Position numbers and translations under genes: made by a program
Notes under the pieces: generated by a model
Seen by the model: the letters and a program-made list of their open reading frames with translations, nothing else
The model's database searches: none
Told to the model about the DNA's origin: nothing
Origin: Prochlorococcus sp. AG-347-I04
GTDB lineage: Bacteria > Cyanobacteriota > Cyanobacteriia > PCC-6307 > Cyanobiaceae
Assembly (NCBI GenBank): GCA_003281625.1
Contig: QCBL01000001.1
Span: forward strand, 270,006-334,005
DNA length: 64,000 bases
Reading direction: 5' to 3'
Part shown: piece after piece, positions 38,540 to 48,243 of the stretch
How the letters are laid out: each line of letters opens with the position of its first letter
How positions within the stretch are numbered: the stretch's first letter is position 1

Positions 38540-39288
38540 TAAATATTCACTTTCAAAATTTGCACCCAATCAATTACTTGAGGGTTTGCTAAAAGTGAAA
38601 TTTTTGCGGTTTTTTTTGATTTCAGTGTTTCATCTATAGATTGGATTATACCAATAGGGATATTTGGAGGTAATAACGTACTAGCAGGAGATGATGATAT
38701 AAAATCTCCCATTTTAATATCAGCATCTTTTGAATAAAGTATTAGGGTAGGATTATCATCTCCTAAACCGACAAGTAATCCATTAGTTTGAATCCTATCC
38801 ACCCAAACGCCCAATTTACTTTCTGGAGAAGTAATTAAAGTTACCGAGGAAGTTAATAAAGAAGTATCCCGAACTCTTCCTAATAATCCACCCGGACCAA
38901 TAACAATATCACCAATTTCTACTCCATCCTTTGAACCTTTGTTTAAAATTATTTGTCGCCACCAACTGCCTGTTTTTCTCGAAATAACTGCAGCTGACAT
39001 ATTATCGTTATTAGATGATTCTTGAAGAGATAATATTCGCCGCAATCTTAGATTATCTTTTTTAAGAAGATTTAACTTTATTAAATATTCCTGATCTATA
39101 CTCTCAAGAACAATTTCTTTTTGAAATTGACCAGGCCAAAAAGGCTTTGAAATAAAATAATAAAAATCTTTATAAAGAGATCCTTTTGATATCCTTACAA
39201 AAGCTAAAAATAAAAAAACCGCAAACAATATCCAAGTTTTCTTTTTATGCCACCAACGATTAGTAGATATTCGTCGGATAATTAACAT
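38539..39288 (-). CDS. mreC: Rod shape-determining protein MreC
   Basis: A 249-residue protein with one N-terminal membrane helix ('TWILFAVFLFLAFVRI', about 19-34), a short coiled-coil region around 65-90 ('YLIKLNLLKKDNLRLRRILS'), and a periplasmic beta-domain with the family motifs 'NKGSKDGVEIGDIVIGPGGL' and 'GRVRDTSLLTSSVTLITSP'. It bridges MreB filaments to the wall synthases. It starts 4 bp after mreB's stop, and mreD begins on its stop codon. Confidence 0.93.
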   Translation of the reverse strand: MLIIRRISTNRWWHKKKTWILFAVFLFLAFVRISKGSLYKDFYYFISKPFWPGQFQKEIVLESIDQEYLIKLNLLKKDNLRLRRILSLQESSNNDNMSAAVISRKTGSWWRQIILNKGSKDGVEIGDIVIGPGGLLGRVRDTSLLTSSVTLITSPESKLGVWVDRIQTNGLLVGLGDDNPTLILYSKDADIKMGDFISSSPASTLLPPNIPIGIIQSIDETLKSKKTAKISLLANPQVIDWVQILKVNI

Positions 39289-39292
39289 GATT

Positions 39293-40345
39293 TTAATCTC
39301 TTATAGCATTCCTGATAAAGTCTGGGGTGTCAACAACTCTTTTCAGTTTTTTAAAATCATCTAAAACCTCTCCGCAACCATTAACTACGCAAAGCAGAGG
39401 ATTTTCAGCTATGTGAGTAAAAATTCCTGTTTCATCGCTTAATAAATCATTAATACCTCGCACTAAAGCACCTCCTCCTGCGAGCATAATCCCCCTATCA
39501 ACAATGTCTGCAGCAAGTTCAGGGGGAGTCCGCTCTAAAGTTCTTTTTACAGCTTCCACTATTTTACTGAGTGTTTCAGCCATAGCTTCTCTGATTTCTC
39601 CTGATGTCAAAGTAACTGACCTAGGTAGACCAGATAAAAGATGTAGTCCTCTTACCTCTAAAGTAGTTTTATCAAAATCATCATCTGGAAATGCAGACCC
39701 AATTTTAATTTTGATATCTTCTGCAGTTCTCTCTCCAACAACTAAGTTGTGAACCTTTTTAAGATAAATCGCAATAGACTCATTTATTTCATCACCAGCT
39801 ATTCGAACAGATTCACTCAATACAGTTCCACCTAAACTTAATACTGCAACTTCAGTTGTACCTCCACCAATATCTACAATCATTGTTCCAATTGGTTCAG
39901 TTACTGGTAATGATGCTCCTATTGCCGCTGCAACAGGTTCATCAATTAAGTGAACTTCTCTAGCTCCTGCTAACCCAGCCTCTCTTACTGCTCTTCGCTC
40001 AACACTAGTAACTCCACTTGGGATACCAATTACTATTCTTGGTGCTACAATTCCCTTTCCTTCGTTACATTTTTGAATAAATGTTTTTATCATTTGTTCT
40101 GCCGCATCAAAATCTGCGATAACCCCATCTCTTAGTGGTCTTACGGCTCTTATATTGCCAGGAGTCCTTCCGAGCATTAACTTTGCTTCTTTACCCACAG
40201 CTAATGGAATGCCTTCTTCTAAATCCATAGCTACAACAGAGGGCTCTTGTAAAACAACGCCCTTTCCTGATACATGTATGAGAGTATTGGCCGTTCCTAA
40301 ATCTATGCCAATATCTCTAGAAAATTTAAATCTGTTAAAAATCAC
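39293..40345 (-). CDS. mreB: Rod shape-determining actin homologue MreB
   Basis: Bacterial actin that forms membrane-bound filaments guiding cell-wall growth. 350 residues. The nucleotide-binding blocks are phosphate 1 '[17 protein letters not shown]' (about 11-27), phosphate 2 '[20 protein letters not shown]' (about 155-174) and adenosine '[18 protein letters not shown]' (about 287-304). '[12 protein letters not shown]' is a connecting signature. It heads the mreBCD operon and is divergent from ssb across 131 bp. Confidence 0.97.
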   Translation of the reverse strand: MIFNRFKFSRDIGIDLGTANTLIHVSGKGVVLQEPSVVAMDLEEGIPLAVGKEAKLMLGRTPGNIRAVRPLRDGVIADFDAAEQMIKTFIQKCNEGKGIVAPRIVIGIPSGVTSVERRAVREAGLAGAREVHLIDEPVAAAIGASLPVTEPIGTMIVDIGGGTTEVAVLSLGGTVLSESVRIAGDEINESIAIYLKKVHNLVVGERTAEDIKIKIGSAFPDDDFDKTTLEVRGLHLLSGLPRSVTLTSGEIREAMAETLSKIVEAVKRTLERTPPELAADIVDRGIMLAGGGALVRGINDLLSDETGIFTHIAENPLLCVVNGCGEVLDDFKKLKRVVDTPDFIRNAIRD

Positions 40346-40476
40346 AATAAGAATTCTTTTTATAAATAATATATCTATTTTTTAATAAGCTCTCAGAATT
40401 CTATCGTTTAGTTATGAATAGCACGCAAAACTTTGAGCAGAATCTGGAAATATGAGTAGTATAAAAAAAAAAAATT

Positions 40477-40851
40477 ATGGAAATTAACACTATTAACTTG
40501 GTAGGAAGAGCAGGAAGAGAACCAGATGTCAGATATTTTGAATCTGGCAGTATCGTAGCAAATTTTACACTTGCAGTTAATAGAAGAAGCAGAGATGAAG
40601 AGCCCGACTGGTTTAATTTAGAAATATGGGGGAAGCAAGCACAAATAGCCGCAGATTACGTTAAAAAAGGATCTTTAATTGGAATTACAGGAAGCTTTAA
40701 AATTGATAGTTGGAAGGATAAAAATACAGGAGAAGATAGATATAAACCAGTAGTTAGGGTAGATAGATTAAACTTACTAGGCTCTCGAAAAGAGTCCGAT
40801 AATAACCAATATTCTAATAGTAGCAGTAGCTCTAGTGAAATCCCTTTTTAA
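40477..40851 (+). CDS. ssb: Single-stranded DNA-binding protein
   Basis: OB-fold protein of 124 residues that coats single-stranded DNA. 'NLVGRAGREPDVRYFESGS' (about 8-26), 'NFTLAVNRRSR' and 'DWFNLEIWGKQAQIAADYVK' are the family core, and the tail ends 'SSSSSEIPF', a partial match to the DDIPF tip that recruits partner proteins. The Gln/Gly-rich linker of enterobacterial SSB is missing and the whole protein is short, as in other cyanobacteria. Its stop overlaps the stop of the convergent DedA gene by 4 bp. Confidence 0.92.
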   Translation: MEINTINLVGRAGREPDVRYFESGSIVANFTLAVNRRSRDEEPDWFNLEIWGKQAQIAADYVKKGSLIGITGSFKIDSWKDKNTGEDRYKPVVRVDRLNLLGSRKESDNNQYSNSSSSSSEIPF

Positions 40852-41507
40852 GATCTATTTTTTTTTAAAAATCTAATAACTATTCCAATAAAAAAATATA
40901 ACAAAATTAAAATTAAAATTGGTTTTAAAAAATATTTGATTTGATCTAAGTAAGTTTCAATAATTGGATAATTTTCACCAAAGAAATACCCTGCATAAGT
41001 GAGAAGTGCTACCCATATCATGCTTCCAAAAGTAGTCCAGATCAAAAATTTTCTTAATGGCATAAGTTCTATGCCAGCGGGAACTGAAATTAAAGTTCTT
41101 ATACCTGGCACTAATCGGCCCCAAAAAACTAGAGAAACTCCGTATTTATCAAACCACCTTTTACTTTTACTTAGATCATTAGAGGAAATACCCAAATATT
41201 TTCCTTTTTTATCAAGAAAATTTGAAAGTCTTCTTTCATTGACTACTCTACCTAAATAATACCAAGGCAATGATCCTAAAATAGTCCCAAGTAATCCCCA
41301 AAACACTAAAATATAGAAATTTAATTTTTGTTGATAAACGAAAAACCCCCCTAACGGCATTATTATTTCCGAAGGAATTGGAGGAATTATATTTTCTAAA
41401 AACATAGCCAGACAAATAGTGAGGTATGCAATTGTTGAATTCTTTTCAACAGCCAAACTAATATAATCTGGGATTGAAGTAAGAAAATTTACAAAAATTA
41501 AACTCAA
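40848..41507 (-). CDS. DedA-family membrane protein
   Basis: A 219-residue inner-membrane protein of the DedA/SNARE-associated (VTT) family. 'FLENIIPPIPSEIIMPLGGF' (about 36-55) with its Glu and Pro pattern, 'GTILGSLPWYYLGRVV' with the conserved G-x3-G-x3-Y pattern, and 'FWGRLVPGIRTLISVPAGIE' (about 128-147) with the essential Arg are signatures. DedA proteins are now thought to be proton-coupled flippases of undecaprenyl phosphate or phospholipid. It follows ahcY by 2 bp on the same strand and converges on ssb. Confidence 0.93.
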   Translation of the reverse strand: MSLIFVNFLTSIPDYISLAVEKNSTIAYLTICLAMFLENIIPPIPSEIIMPLGGFFVYQQKLNFYILVFWGLLGTILGSLPWYYLGRVVNERRLSNFLDKKGKYLGISSNDLSKSKRWFDKYGVSLVFWGRLVPGIRTLISVPAGIELMPLRKFLIWTTFGSMIWVALLTYAGYFFGENYPIIETYLDQIKYFLKPILILILLYFFIGIVIRFLKKNRS

Positions 41508-41509
41508 AT

Positions 41510-42928
41510 CTAGTATCTATAAAGCTCTGGTTTATAAGGACCTTCAACAGAGACATTAATATAATCTGCTTGTTCCTTGGTTAATTTGGTTAATTTTGCA
41601 CCAATTTTATCAAGATGCAATCTAGCTACCATTTCATCTAAATGTTTTGGTAAAACATAAACCTCTCTAGCATATTTTTCTGACTTATTGAAAAGTTCAA
41701 TTTGAGCAAGTACTTGATTAGTAAATGAATTACTCATAACAAAACTTGGATGTCCAGTAGCACAACCTAAGTTAACTAATCTACCCTCAGCTAAGAGGAT
41801 GATTTTATTGCCACTAGGCAAAGTTATGTGATCAACCTGAGGCTTAATATTTTCCCATGGATAATCTTTCAATGAAGCCACATCAATTTCATTATCAAAA
41901 TGGCCGATATTGCAGACGATGGCTTCATCTTTCATTTTGACAAGATTTTCGTTTGTTATTACCTGATAGTTACCAGTTGCCGTAACAAATATATCAATAT
42001 CTTCAACGACATCATCTAATGTAACAACACTAAAACCTTCCATTGCAGCTTGAAGAGCACAAATTGGATCAACTTCAGCTACTTTTACAATTGCGCCAAG
42101 TCCTCTTAGAGACTGGGCTGAACCTTTTCCTACATCTCCAAAACCTATTACTAAAGCGACTTTCCCAGCAATCATCACATCAGTAGCACGCTTTATACTA
42201 TCAACTAGGGATTCTCTGCAGCCATATAAATTATCAAATTTGCTTTTAGTTACTGAATCATTAACATTTATAGCAGGGAAAGGCAAAGCATTTTGCTTTT
42301 GCAGTTGATAAAGTCTTGCAACTCCCGTGGTAGTTTCTTCAGTTACACCAATGATATTACTCTTAATTCTAGAATAAAAGTTACTATCAGCTTGTAGCTT
42401 AGATTTAATAGAATTGAATAAAGCAATTTCTTCTTCATTGCCAGGATTATCTAAAACAGATAAATCTTTTTCTGCTTTACTACCGAGTATCAATAAGCCA
42501 GTTGCATCTCCCCCATCATCAAGAATCATATTTGGAGAGTCTGAACCCCAATCAAGGATGTAGTGGGTATATTGCCAATATTCATCGAGAGTCTCACCTT
42601 TTTTTGCATATACTGGAATTCCTTGATTTGCAATAGCCGCTGCAGCGTGATCTTGAGTTGAAAAGATATTACATGAAGCCCATTTAACTTCTGCACCAAG
42701 ATCAACAAGAGTTTCTATTAAAACTGCCGTCTGAATAGTCATATGAAGACTTCCAGCAATTTTTGCACCTTTTAGTGGCTTTTCAGATTGATATTTATCT
42801 CTAAGTGCCATTAATCCAGGCATTTCGGTTTCAGCAATTTTAATTTCTTTACGACCAAAATCTGATAAAGAAATATCAGCAATAACGAAATTAGGTGTAG
42901 CGGTCTTAACTGAATTTGCAATAACCAT
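41510..42928 (-). CDS. ahcY: S-adenosylhomocysteine hydrolase
   Basis: Splits S-adenosylhomocysteine to adenosine and homocysteine, keeping methylation reactions going; NAD+ bound. 472 residues, the long bacterial/cyanobacterial form with an insertion. '[20 protein letters not shown]' (about 59-78), '[16 protein letters not shown]' (about 84-99), the NAD loop '[20 protein letters not shown]' (about 261-280) and the C-terminal '[20 protein letters not shown]' with 'YRY' at the end are conserved. It probably shares an mRNA with the DedA gene. Confidence 0.97.
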   Translation of the reverse strand: MVIANSVKTATPNFVIADISLSDFGRKEIKIAETEMPGLMALRDKYQSEKPLKGAKIAGSLHMTIQTAVLIETLVDLGAEVKWASCNIFSTQDHAAAAIANQGIPVYAKKGETLDEYWQYTHYILDWGSDSPNMILDDGGDATGLLILGSKAEKDLSVLDNPGNEEEIALFNSIKSKLQADSNFYSRIKSNIIGVTEETTTGVARLYQLQKQNALPFPAINVNDSVTKSKFDNLYGCRESLVDSIKRATDVMIAGKVALVIGFGDVGKGSAQSLRGLGAIVKVAEVDPICALQAAMEGFSVVTLDDVVEDIDIFVTATGNYQVITNENLVKMKDEAIVCNIGHFDNEIDVASLKDYPWENIKPQVDHITLPSGNKIILLAEGRLVNLGCATGHPSFVMSNSFTNQVLAQIELFNKSEKYAREVYVLPKHLDEMVARLHLDKIGAKLTKLTKEQADYINVSVEGPYKPELYRY

Positions 42929-42967
42929 ATCTAGTAAATACTTTTTCTATTAAACTATAAATGATTT

Positions 42968-43417
42968 TTGCGTAATTTTGTGTTTGTTGAAAATTTAAAA
43001 GAGACTTTAAATTTAGGAAAAAAACTCTCATATAAATTAAATCCTCAATCAGTTGTTTTATTACAGGGTCCTATTGGTGCTGGGAAAACTTCATTAGTTC
43101 AAGGTATTGCTAATGGCTTATCAATCTCAGAGGACATTACAAGCCCTACATTTGCTTTATCGCATCACTATAACTCCGGAAAAATTCCACTAATTCATCT
43201 TGATTTATACAGGCTAGAAAGTATTTCTTCAGCAAAAGAAGTTTTTTTTTTAGAAGAAGAAGAGGCAATACAAAGACAAGCCATATTAGTTATTGAATGG
43301 CCAGAATTAATAGAATCAGTTATTGATAATTTCTGGAAAATAGAAATAAGTTACGCAAAAAATTATGGAAGAAACTACGAAATAAGAGATCCCAAAAATT
43401 CATTAACCTTCTCATAA
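42968..43417 (+). CDS. tsaE: tRNA t6A threonylcarbamoyl adenosine ATPase TsaE, non-ATG start
   Basis: About 149 residues of the P-loop ATPase required for t6A37 modification of tRNA with TsaB/TsaD. Walker A is 'LLQGPIGAGKTSLVQGIANG' (about 31-50), 'SPTFALSHHYNSG' and 'HLDLYRLES' follow, and 'VIEWPE' is the Walker-B-like end. No in-frame ATG is available; candidates are TTG at 42968 and GTG at 42980. The 3' end overlaps the convergent PfkB-type gene by 43 bp, which is unusual here. It lies 39 bp from divergent ahcY. Confidence 0.92.
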   Translation: MRNFVFVENLKETLNLGKKLSYKLNPQSVVLLQGPIGAGKTSLVQGIANGLSISEDITSPTFALSHHYNSGKIPLIHLDLYRLESISSAKEVFFLEEEEAIQRQAILVIEWPELIESVIDNFWKIEISYAKNYGRNYEIRDPKNSLTFS

Positions 43418-44373
43418 TATGGCTGTTGCTCGATGGCGCCTTCACCAAGACAAGTTAATAATCCGCAAACACATGCGAACTTAATGCAATCTTCTATCTC
43501 TATTTTTTGTGAAGGATAGCCGGAAGAAATTAATTTTGAAATTAATCCAGCTAGAAAAGCATCGCCTGCACCAGTTGTATCAACGATTTTTTGCGATGTA
43601 GGAGTTTCGGTAATTCCCTGTAATCCATTGATATACCATGAAACTGGATTTTCCCCATCAGTTACTATTACATCTGGTCTATTGGACAATTGTTTAGATA
43701 TGAGCGAGGGATTTTCATCCTCAAAAAACAAAGTTGCTTCCTCCTTAGCAAGTTTTAAAACATTTGCATGATTTAAAAATTTTTTGATTAAATTAACTCT
43801 CGCAGCTTTATTAATTTCTAATGAAAAATTTGAATTATCCCAAAAGACCTCTCTCCAGTTCAAATCAATAACTATTTTGACTTCTAATTTTTTACCAAGT
43901 TCAAGAAGAAAAAAAATAGTTTCTGCTGATATTGGAGATGCCAATAAGATAGTTCCTGTAACCAAATATTTTGTTTCAAGAAAAGATTTCTCCAAATTTA
44001 AAATTTCTTTTTCAATTAATTTCTTACTGAGAACCTCATCTGCAAAGTATGGGTGAGAACTTGCCTCAAAGCCTGAAAAAAAACGATCTCCAAATTGATC
44101 TCTATCTACATTAACCACGCGAGTAGATGAATCATCATCTAATTGCAAAAAATCTAAATTAACGTCCAAATCATTAAATAGCGTAATAAATTTTTCTCCA
44201 TATTCATCACTACCCAAACGTCCAATAAATGTTGAATCTATTTTTAATTTTCTTAATGCACAAGCAACATTAGCCGGTGCACCACCCAAGAAATCTGTAA
44301 ACCCTTGATTTGACTTATTTCTTATTCTGTCTATTAAAGCTTCTCCAATACATATGACCTTTTTCTTTTGCAT
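43375..44373 (-). CDS. PfkB-family carbohydrate kinase
   Basis: A 332-residue ribokinase-fold sugar kinase. 'VICIGEALIDRI' opens it; 'DFLGGAPANVACALRKL' (about 28-44) is the PfkB signature 1 with the GGxxxN binding loop; 'ATGAGDAFLAGL'-type 'DTTGAGDAFLAGLISKL' (about 268-284) holds the catalytic Asp and anion hole. It most resembles fructokinases ('RVVNVDRDQFGDRFFSGFEA' region), but ribokinase or adenosine kinase activity cannot be excluded. It overlaps tsaE tail to tail and is divergent from the hydrolase at 44460. Confidence 0.9.
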   Translation of the reverse strand: MQKKKVICIGEALIDRIRNKSNQGFTDFLGGAPANVACALRKLKIDSTFIGRLGSDEYGEKFITLFNDLDVNLDFLQLDDDSSTRVVNVDRDQFGDRFFSGFEASSHPYFADEVLSKKLIEKEILNLEKSFLETKYLVTGTILLASPISAETIFFLLELGKKLEVKIVIDLNWREVFWDNSNFSLEINKAARVNLIKKFLNHANVLKLAKEEATLFFEDENPSLISKQLSNRPDVIVTDGENPVSWYINGLQGITETPTSQKIVDTTGAGDAFLAGLISKLISSGYPSQKIEIEDCIKFACVCGLLTCLGEGAIEQQPYYEKVNEFLGSLIS

Positions 44374-44459
44374 GAAATGAAACCTTTTCCTTAACTAAGA
44401 ATAATTTATTAAAAACGAATATTTTTTTTTTGAATTAAAGTTTAATTAAAAGCATATTC

Positions 44460-45377
44460 ATGGTGTCATTAAATAAATCTGAAAATTGGAAGTGGAAAAA
44501 TTGGAAAATTTCTTGGTCTTTATCAAAAAAAGCAACTCCTGAAAAAAATATTAAAATTTTATTGATTCATGGATTTGGGGCATCAAAAAACCACTGGAGA
44601 CATAATCAAGATTTTCTTGGTAAATTTTCTAACTGCTACGCAATTGACTTATTAGGATTTGGGGAAAGCAGTCAGCCTAGTGCTTTATTAAATAACGAAC
44701 CTATTAGAGAAAACTCAATTAAGTATTCATTTGATTTATGGGGCAATCAAATAACAACATTTTGTAAAGAGGTAATAAAATCTCCTGTTTACTTGGTGGG
44801 AAATTCGATTGGTGGTGTTATTGCATTAAAAGCTGCTGAAATCCTCAAAGATAATTGCAAAGGTGTTATTTTGATTGATTGTGCACAAAGAACTATGGAT
44901 GATAAGCGTTTAAAAAAAAGTGATATCTTGATGAATTTACTTAGACCCGTCCTTAAAACAATTGTCAGACAAAGATTTATAAGTAATACACTTTTTACAA
45001 GAGCTGCTAATCCAAAAGTTATAAAGAAAATACTGGAACAAGCTTACCCTACCGGAAAAAATATTGATAAAGAATTGATTGATATACTTTATCAACCCTC
45101 TCAAAGAAAAAACTCGAAAGAAGCATTTCGTGGTTTCATAAACTTGTTTGATGACTATCTTGCTACTGACCTTTTCGAAAAAGTTGATGCTCCAATCCAA
45201 TTAATTTGGGGAGAAAAGGACCCTTGGGAATCTTTAAAAGAGGCAAAAGATTGGAAAAAACAATTTAAGAATATAAAAAGATTAGATATTATCGTTGGTG
45301 CTGGCCATTGCCCTCATGATGAAGAACCTGAAAAAACTAATAAGTTAATTAGTGAATTTATTCAAGAAATAAAGTAA
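44460..45377 (+). CDS. Alpha/beta hydrolase (paralogue of 16014-16919)
   Basis: A 305-residue alpha/beta-hydrolase with 'LLIHGFGASKNHWRHN', 'AIDLLGFGESSQP', nucleophile elbow 'LVGNSIGGVIAL' (Ser), acid in 'IWGEKDPWES' and catalytic His in 'VGAGHCPHDEEPE'. These five blocks match the hydrolase at 16014-16919 nearly position for position. No signal peptide is seen. Function and substrate are unknown. Its stop overlaps the convergent sigma-factor gene by 16 bp. Confidence 0.88.
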   Translation: MVSLNKSENWKWKNWKISWSLSKKATPEKNIKILLIHGFGASKNHWRHNQDFLGKFSNCYAIDLLGFGESSQPSALLNNEPIRENSIKYSFDLWGNQITTFCKEVIKSPVYLVGNSIGGVIALKAAEILKDNCKGVILIDCAQRTMDDKRLKKSDILMNLLRPVLKTIVRQRFISNTLFTRAANPKVIKKILEQAYPTGKNIDKELIDILYQPSQRKNSKEAFRGFINLFDDYLATDLFEKVDAPIQLIWGEKDPWESLKEAKDWKKQFKNIKRLDIIVGAGHCPHDEEPEKTNKLISEFIQEIK

Positions 45378-46363
45378 GCTTCGACATTATCACTAAGTCT
45401 TCTTAAGCCTCTTAGTCCATCTCGTTCTAGATTTCTTACTCGATCTCTGCTTATGCCGAGTACTCTTCCTATACCAGTAAGGGACATTGGCTCATCACCA
45501 TCCATTCCATATCTCATTCTTAAAACTCTACATTGCAAATCAGGCAATTGATGTAAAAGAGAATGAAGATCACCTCTCATACAATCCATCTCTATTTGTT
45601 CGTCAGGTAAATCCTCCCCTCCTGCCAGTAAATCCAATAAAACAGTATCTTCACCATCTCCAACTTTGGTTTCAAGACTCACTGGCTGCCCTGCTTTACA
45701 CATCAAATCTTTAACGTCATCTTCAGGAAGCTCTACGTATTTCGCAAGTTCACTAACAGTTGGGGTCCTAGACATTTCTTGACTGAGCTCTCTTTGGCCT
45801 TTTTTTAGCTTGTTCAACATTTCAGTTATATGAATTGGTAGCCTTATCGCCCGACTCTTTTCAGCTATTGCTCTTGTAATACCTTGTCTAATCCACCAAT
45901 ATGCATATGTTGAAAACTTATAACCTCTAGCTGGATCAAATTTTTCAACTCCTCTGACCAATCCTATAGTCCCCTCCTGAATTAAATCTAAAAGCTCCAT
46001 ATTTCTTTTTGTATATTTTTTTGCAACGCTGACTACCAACCTTAAATTAGCTGCAACCATTCTTTCTTTAGCTCTCTGTCCAGCTCTCAATCTTTTTTTA
46101 ATTATGGCAGTAGATAAGTTTAATTTGGTAGATAATTCATCAATACTAGGCTTATCACCTGTTAATTCAATAATTTCTAATTCTGCTCTTTCAACCTGCA
46201 TGTATTCTTGAACTTGTCGACCTAGAGTAATTTCTTGCTCATGCGAAAGTAATGGAACTCTTCCTATATCCCTCAGATATGATCGAACGAGATCCACATC
46301 ATTACTATTTTTAATACTTGCGATTGACGATAGTTTATTTTCACTTATTGTTTCAGAAGACAT
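45362..46363 (-). CDS. Group 2 RNA polymerase sigma-70 factor
   Basis: A 333-residue sigma factor from the ATG at 46363; the frame is open to 46429, but the longer N-terminus looks non-coding (hydrophobic, then the typical start). 'DLVRSYLRDIGRVPLLSHEQ' is region 1.2; 'NLRLVVSVAKKYTKRNMELL', 'DLIQEGTIGLVRGVEKFDPA' and 'FSTYAYWWIRQGITRAIAEK' are regions 2.1-2.4; the C-terminal 'SLTGIGRVLGISRDRVRNLE' is the region 4.2 helix-turn-helix. No long N-terminal region 1.1 is present, so this is a non-essential group 2 type rather than RpoD1/SigA. Which Sig letter is undetermined. Confidence 0.93.
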   Translation of the reverse strand: MSSETISENKLSSIASIKNSNDVDLVRSYLRDIGRVPLLSHEQEITLGRQVQEYMQVERAELEIIELTGDKPSIDELSTKLNLSTAIIKKRLRAGQRAKERMVAANLRLVVSVAKKYTKRNMELLDLIQEGTIGLVRGVEKFDPARGYKFSTYAYWWIRQGITRAIAEKSRAIRLPIHITEMLNKLKKGQRELSQEMSRTPTVSELAKYVELPEDDVKDLMCKAGQPVSLETKVGDGEDTVLLDLLAGGEDLPDEQIEMDCMRGDLHSLLHQLPDLQCRVLRMRYGMDGDEPMSLTGIGRVLGISRDRVRNLERDGLRGLRRLSDNVEAYFIS

Positions 46364-46462
46364 GAAGTTAAATGATGTTTTGTAAACAATACCATTAAGA
46401 AATGTAAAGTTAAACAAAAAAATCCACATTTTTACAAAAATGAGAATAAATACCTAGTGAAT

Positions 46463-47869
46463 TTAGACTAATGAAGAGTTTAATAGCCACTTTGCTGTAC
46501 TGAGATAAATAAATACACCAGCAATATCAGTGACAGTTGTAATAAAAGGGGAAGACATTAAGGCTGGATCTAGTTTCATTCTGTCAAACAACAAAGGGAG
46601 TATCGCCCCAGTAGTGGCAGCTAAAGTTGTTATGGATATCAAGCTTATCCCCACCGCAAAGGCGATTAAAGGCCCTTCTCCTTGCCACCAAGCAAATGGA
46701 AATACTACAAGCATCATCAAAATCCCTAAAAGAGCGCCAGTTATTGCCTCTTTAACTACTGCCTTAATTGCACCAAGAGACTTCAATTTTTGAGTACTTA
46801 ACCCCCTAATAACAACCGTTGAACTTTGAGCGCCAACATTACCACCAGTACCTATTAGTAGTGGAATAAATGCAGCTAATAAAACTATTTCTTTTAGTAT
46901 TTGATCGTTCATAGCTATAACTTTTGTCGTTAAACCATTTGCCAAAACCAAAATTAATAACCATAAAATTCTTCTTCTAGCAATAGTAAACAAACTACTT
47001 TGAAAATAATCATCTTCATCTCCAGACTGTACTGCACCCGCTGCATAAATGTCTCTTGTTGCTTCTTGTTCTATGACATCAATTAAATCATCGACAGTTA
47101 CTATCCCAACCAGTCGTTTTTCTTTATCAACTACAGGGAGTGCCAAAAAATCATATCTTTGTATTGCTCTGGCAACCTCTTCTTGATTGGTATTAGTAGA
47201 GATATTAACTACATCTCTTGTCATAACGTCTCCAATTGGCTTAGAAGGATCAGCAGTTACAAGATCTCTTAAAGAAAGAATACCAGTTAAATGTCTTTCT
47301 TTATCTGTCACATATAAGCTGTAGATGGTCTCAGTAAATGGGGCTCTTCTTCTAACTAAAGAAAGAGCCTCAGCCGCTGTCTGCATCTCTTTAAGGTCTA
47401 TAAATTCAGTTGTCATTAATCTTCCAGCAGTTTCTGGCTCATATCCAAGCAATTCAGCTGTTACTTTCCTTTCCCCAGGACTAAGAGCAGACAAAAATTT
47501 TCGTACAACTTTTGCAGGTAGTTCATCAAAGAGTTGAACCCTATCATCAGGCGACATTTTTTCAACGATTTCTAAAACTTCTCCTGAACGAAGTCTTTCT
47601 AATAAAGTTTGCTGAACTACTGGATCTAAATATTCATAAACCTCAATTGCTTCATTTTTCTTTAACAATCGAAATGCTAATGCCTGCAAGATTAGCGGAA
47701 GACTACCAATAGCATCTGCAATATCTACAGGTTGGGAAGGCTCTAAAAGTAACTTAGCTTCATCATAATTTCCAGCAATTAGTAATTCCTCAAGTCGTAA
47801 AGTAATATTTTCTCTTGCACTTAAATCTGAAGATAAGGATGTAACTGTTTCAAGATTATTGTCTTTCAT
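46463..47869 (-). CDS. mgtE: Magnesium transporter MgtE
   Basis: A 468-residue Mg2+ channel. The N-terminal superhelical N domain (about 25-145) is followed by two CBS domains (about 150-275; 'DPSKPIGDVMTRDVVNIST' and 'RYDFLALPVVDKEKRLVGIV') that sense Mg2+, then five membrane helices with the family motifs 'PLLIGTGGNVGAQSSTVVIR' (about 336-355) and 'ATTGAILPLLFDRMKLDPAL' (pore, with Asp). It lies 99 bp upstream of the sigma-factor gene and 43 bp after the second crcB. Confidence 0.96.
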   Translation of the reverse strand: MKDNNLETVTSLSSDLSARENITLRLEELLIAGNYDEAKLLLEPSQPVDIADAIGSLPLILQALAFRLLKKNEAIEVYEYLDPVVQQTLLERLRSGEVLEIVEKMSPDDRVQLFDELPAKVVRKFLSALSPGERKVTAELLGYEPETAGRLMTTEFIDLKEMQTAAEALSLVRRRAPFTETIYSLYVTDKERHLTGILSLRDLVTADPSKPIGDVMTRDVVNISTNTNQEEVARAIQRYDFLALPVVDKEKRLVGIVTVDDLIDVIEQEATRDIYAAGAVQSGDEDDYFQSSLFTIARRRILWLLILVLANGLTTKVIAMNDQILKEIVLLAAFIPLLIGTGGNVGAQSSTVVIRGLSTQKLKSLGAIKAVVKEAITGALLGILMMLVVFPFAWWQGEGPLIAFAVGISLISITTLAATTGAILPLLFDRMKLDPALMSSPFITTVTDIAGVFIYLSTAKWLLNSSLV

Positions 47870-47912
47870 AAATATAATTCCTTGTCAAAGTAACAACACC
47901 ATTATATGAAAT

Positions 47913-48242
47913 CTAAGTAATTTTTCTACTCACCCAGAACCCGACATACATTGTAAATAAATTTACGATAATGATTAAATTAAAAAAAATGATAAATTTT
48001 ATCCAATCCCCTTGATTTAAAATTTTGTACAAAAAATATATAAATCCGCTAAAGGATGTAAAGCAAGAAAAAAAACCACTAAATAGAATTTTTTCAATTG
48101 AATAATTTAATCTTTTATTGATAAAAAAACCCACGAAAAATGACCCAACAATTGAAATAATAAAGTTATTATTTATAGTTAATCTTAAAAAAGTAGCTAA
48201 GTAAGCAGCTAAAAGGAAGTAAGTAAAATTATGTATTTTCAC
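47913..48242 (-). CDS. crcB: CrcB/Fluc fluoride channel subunit (second of pair)
   Basis: A 109-residue four-helix membrane protein. 'AAYLATFLRLTINNNFI' (G-x-x-R-like opening, here with R), 'IVGSFFVGFFINKRL' (the N of the family motif is replaced), 'FSGFFSCFTSFSGFIYFLYK' (the G-x-x-G-x-x-T-T/S-F-S-x-F pattern). Fluc channels export fluoride as dual-topology dimers; a tandem pair of diverged copies usually builds a heterodimer. This copy shows more change in the first helices than its partner. It starts 1 bp after the first crcB. Confidence 0.82.
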   Translation of the reverse strand: MKIHNFTYFLLAAYLATFLRLTINNNFIISIVGSFFVGFFINKRLNYSIEKILFSGFFSCFTSFSGFIYFLYKILNQGDWIKFIIFFNLIIIVNLFTMYVGFWVSRKIT

Positions 48243-48243
48243 T

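Noticed and set aside
46364..46429. 22-residue N-terminal extension of the sigma factor
   Set aside because: The extension is hydrophobic and AT-biased, while the ATG at 46363 is followed by the typical group 2 N-terminus.
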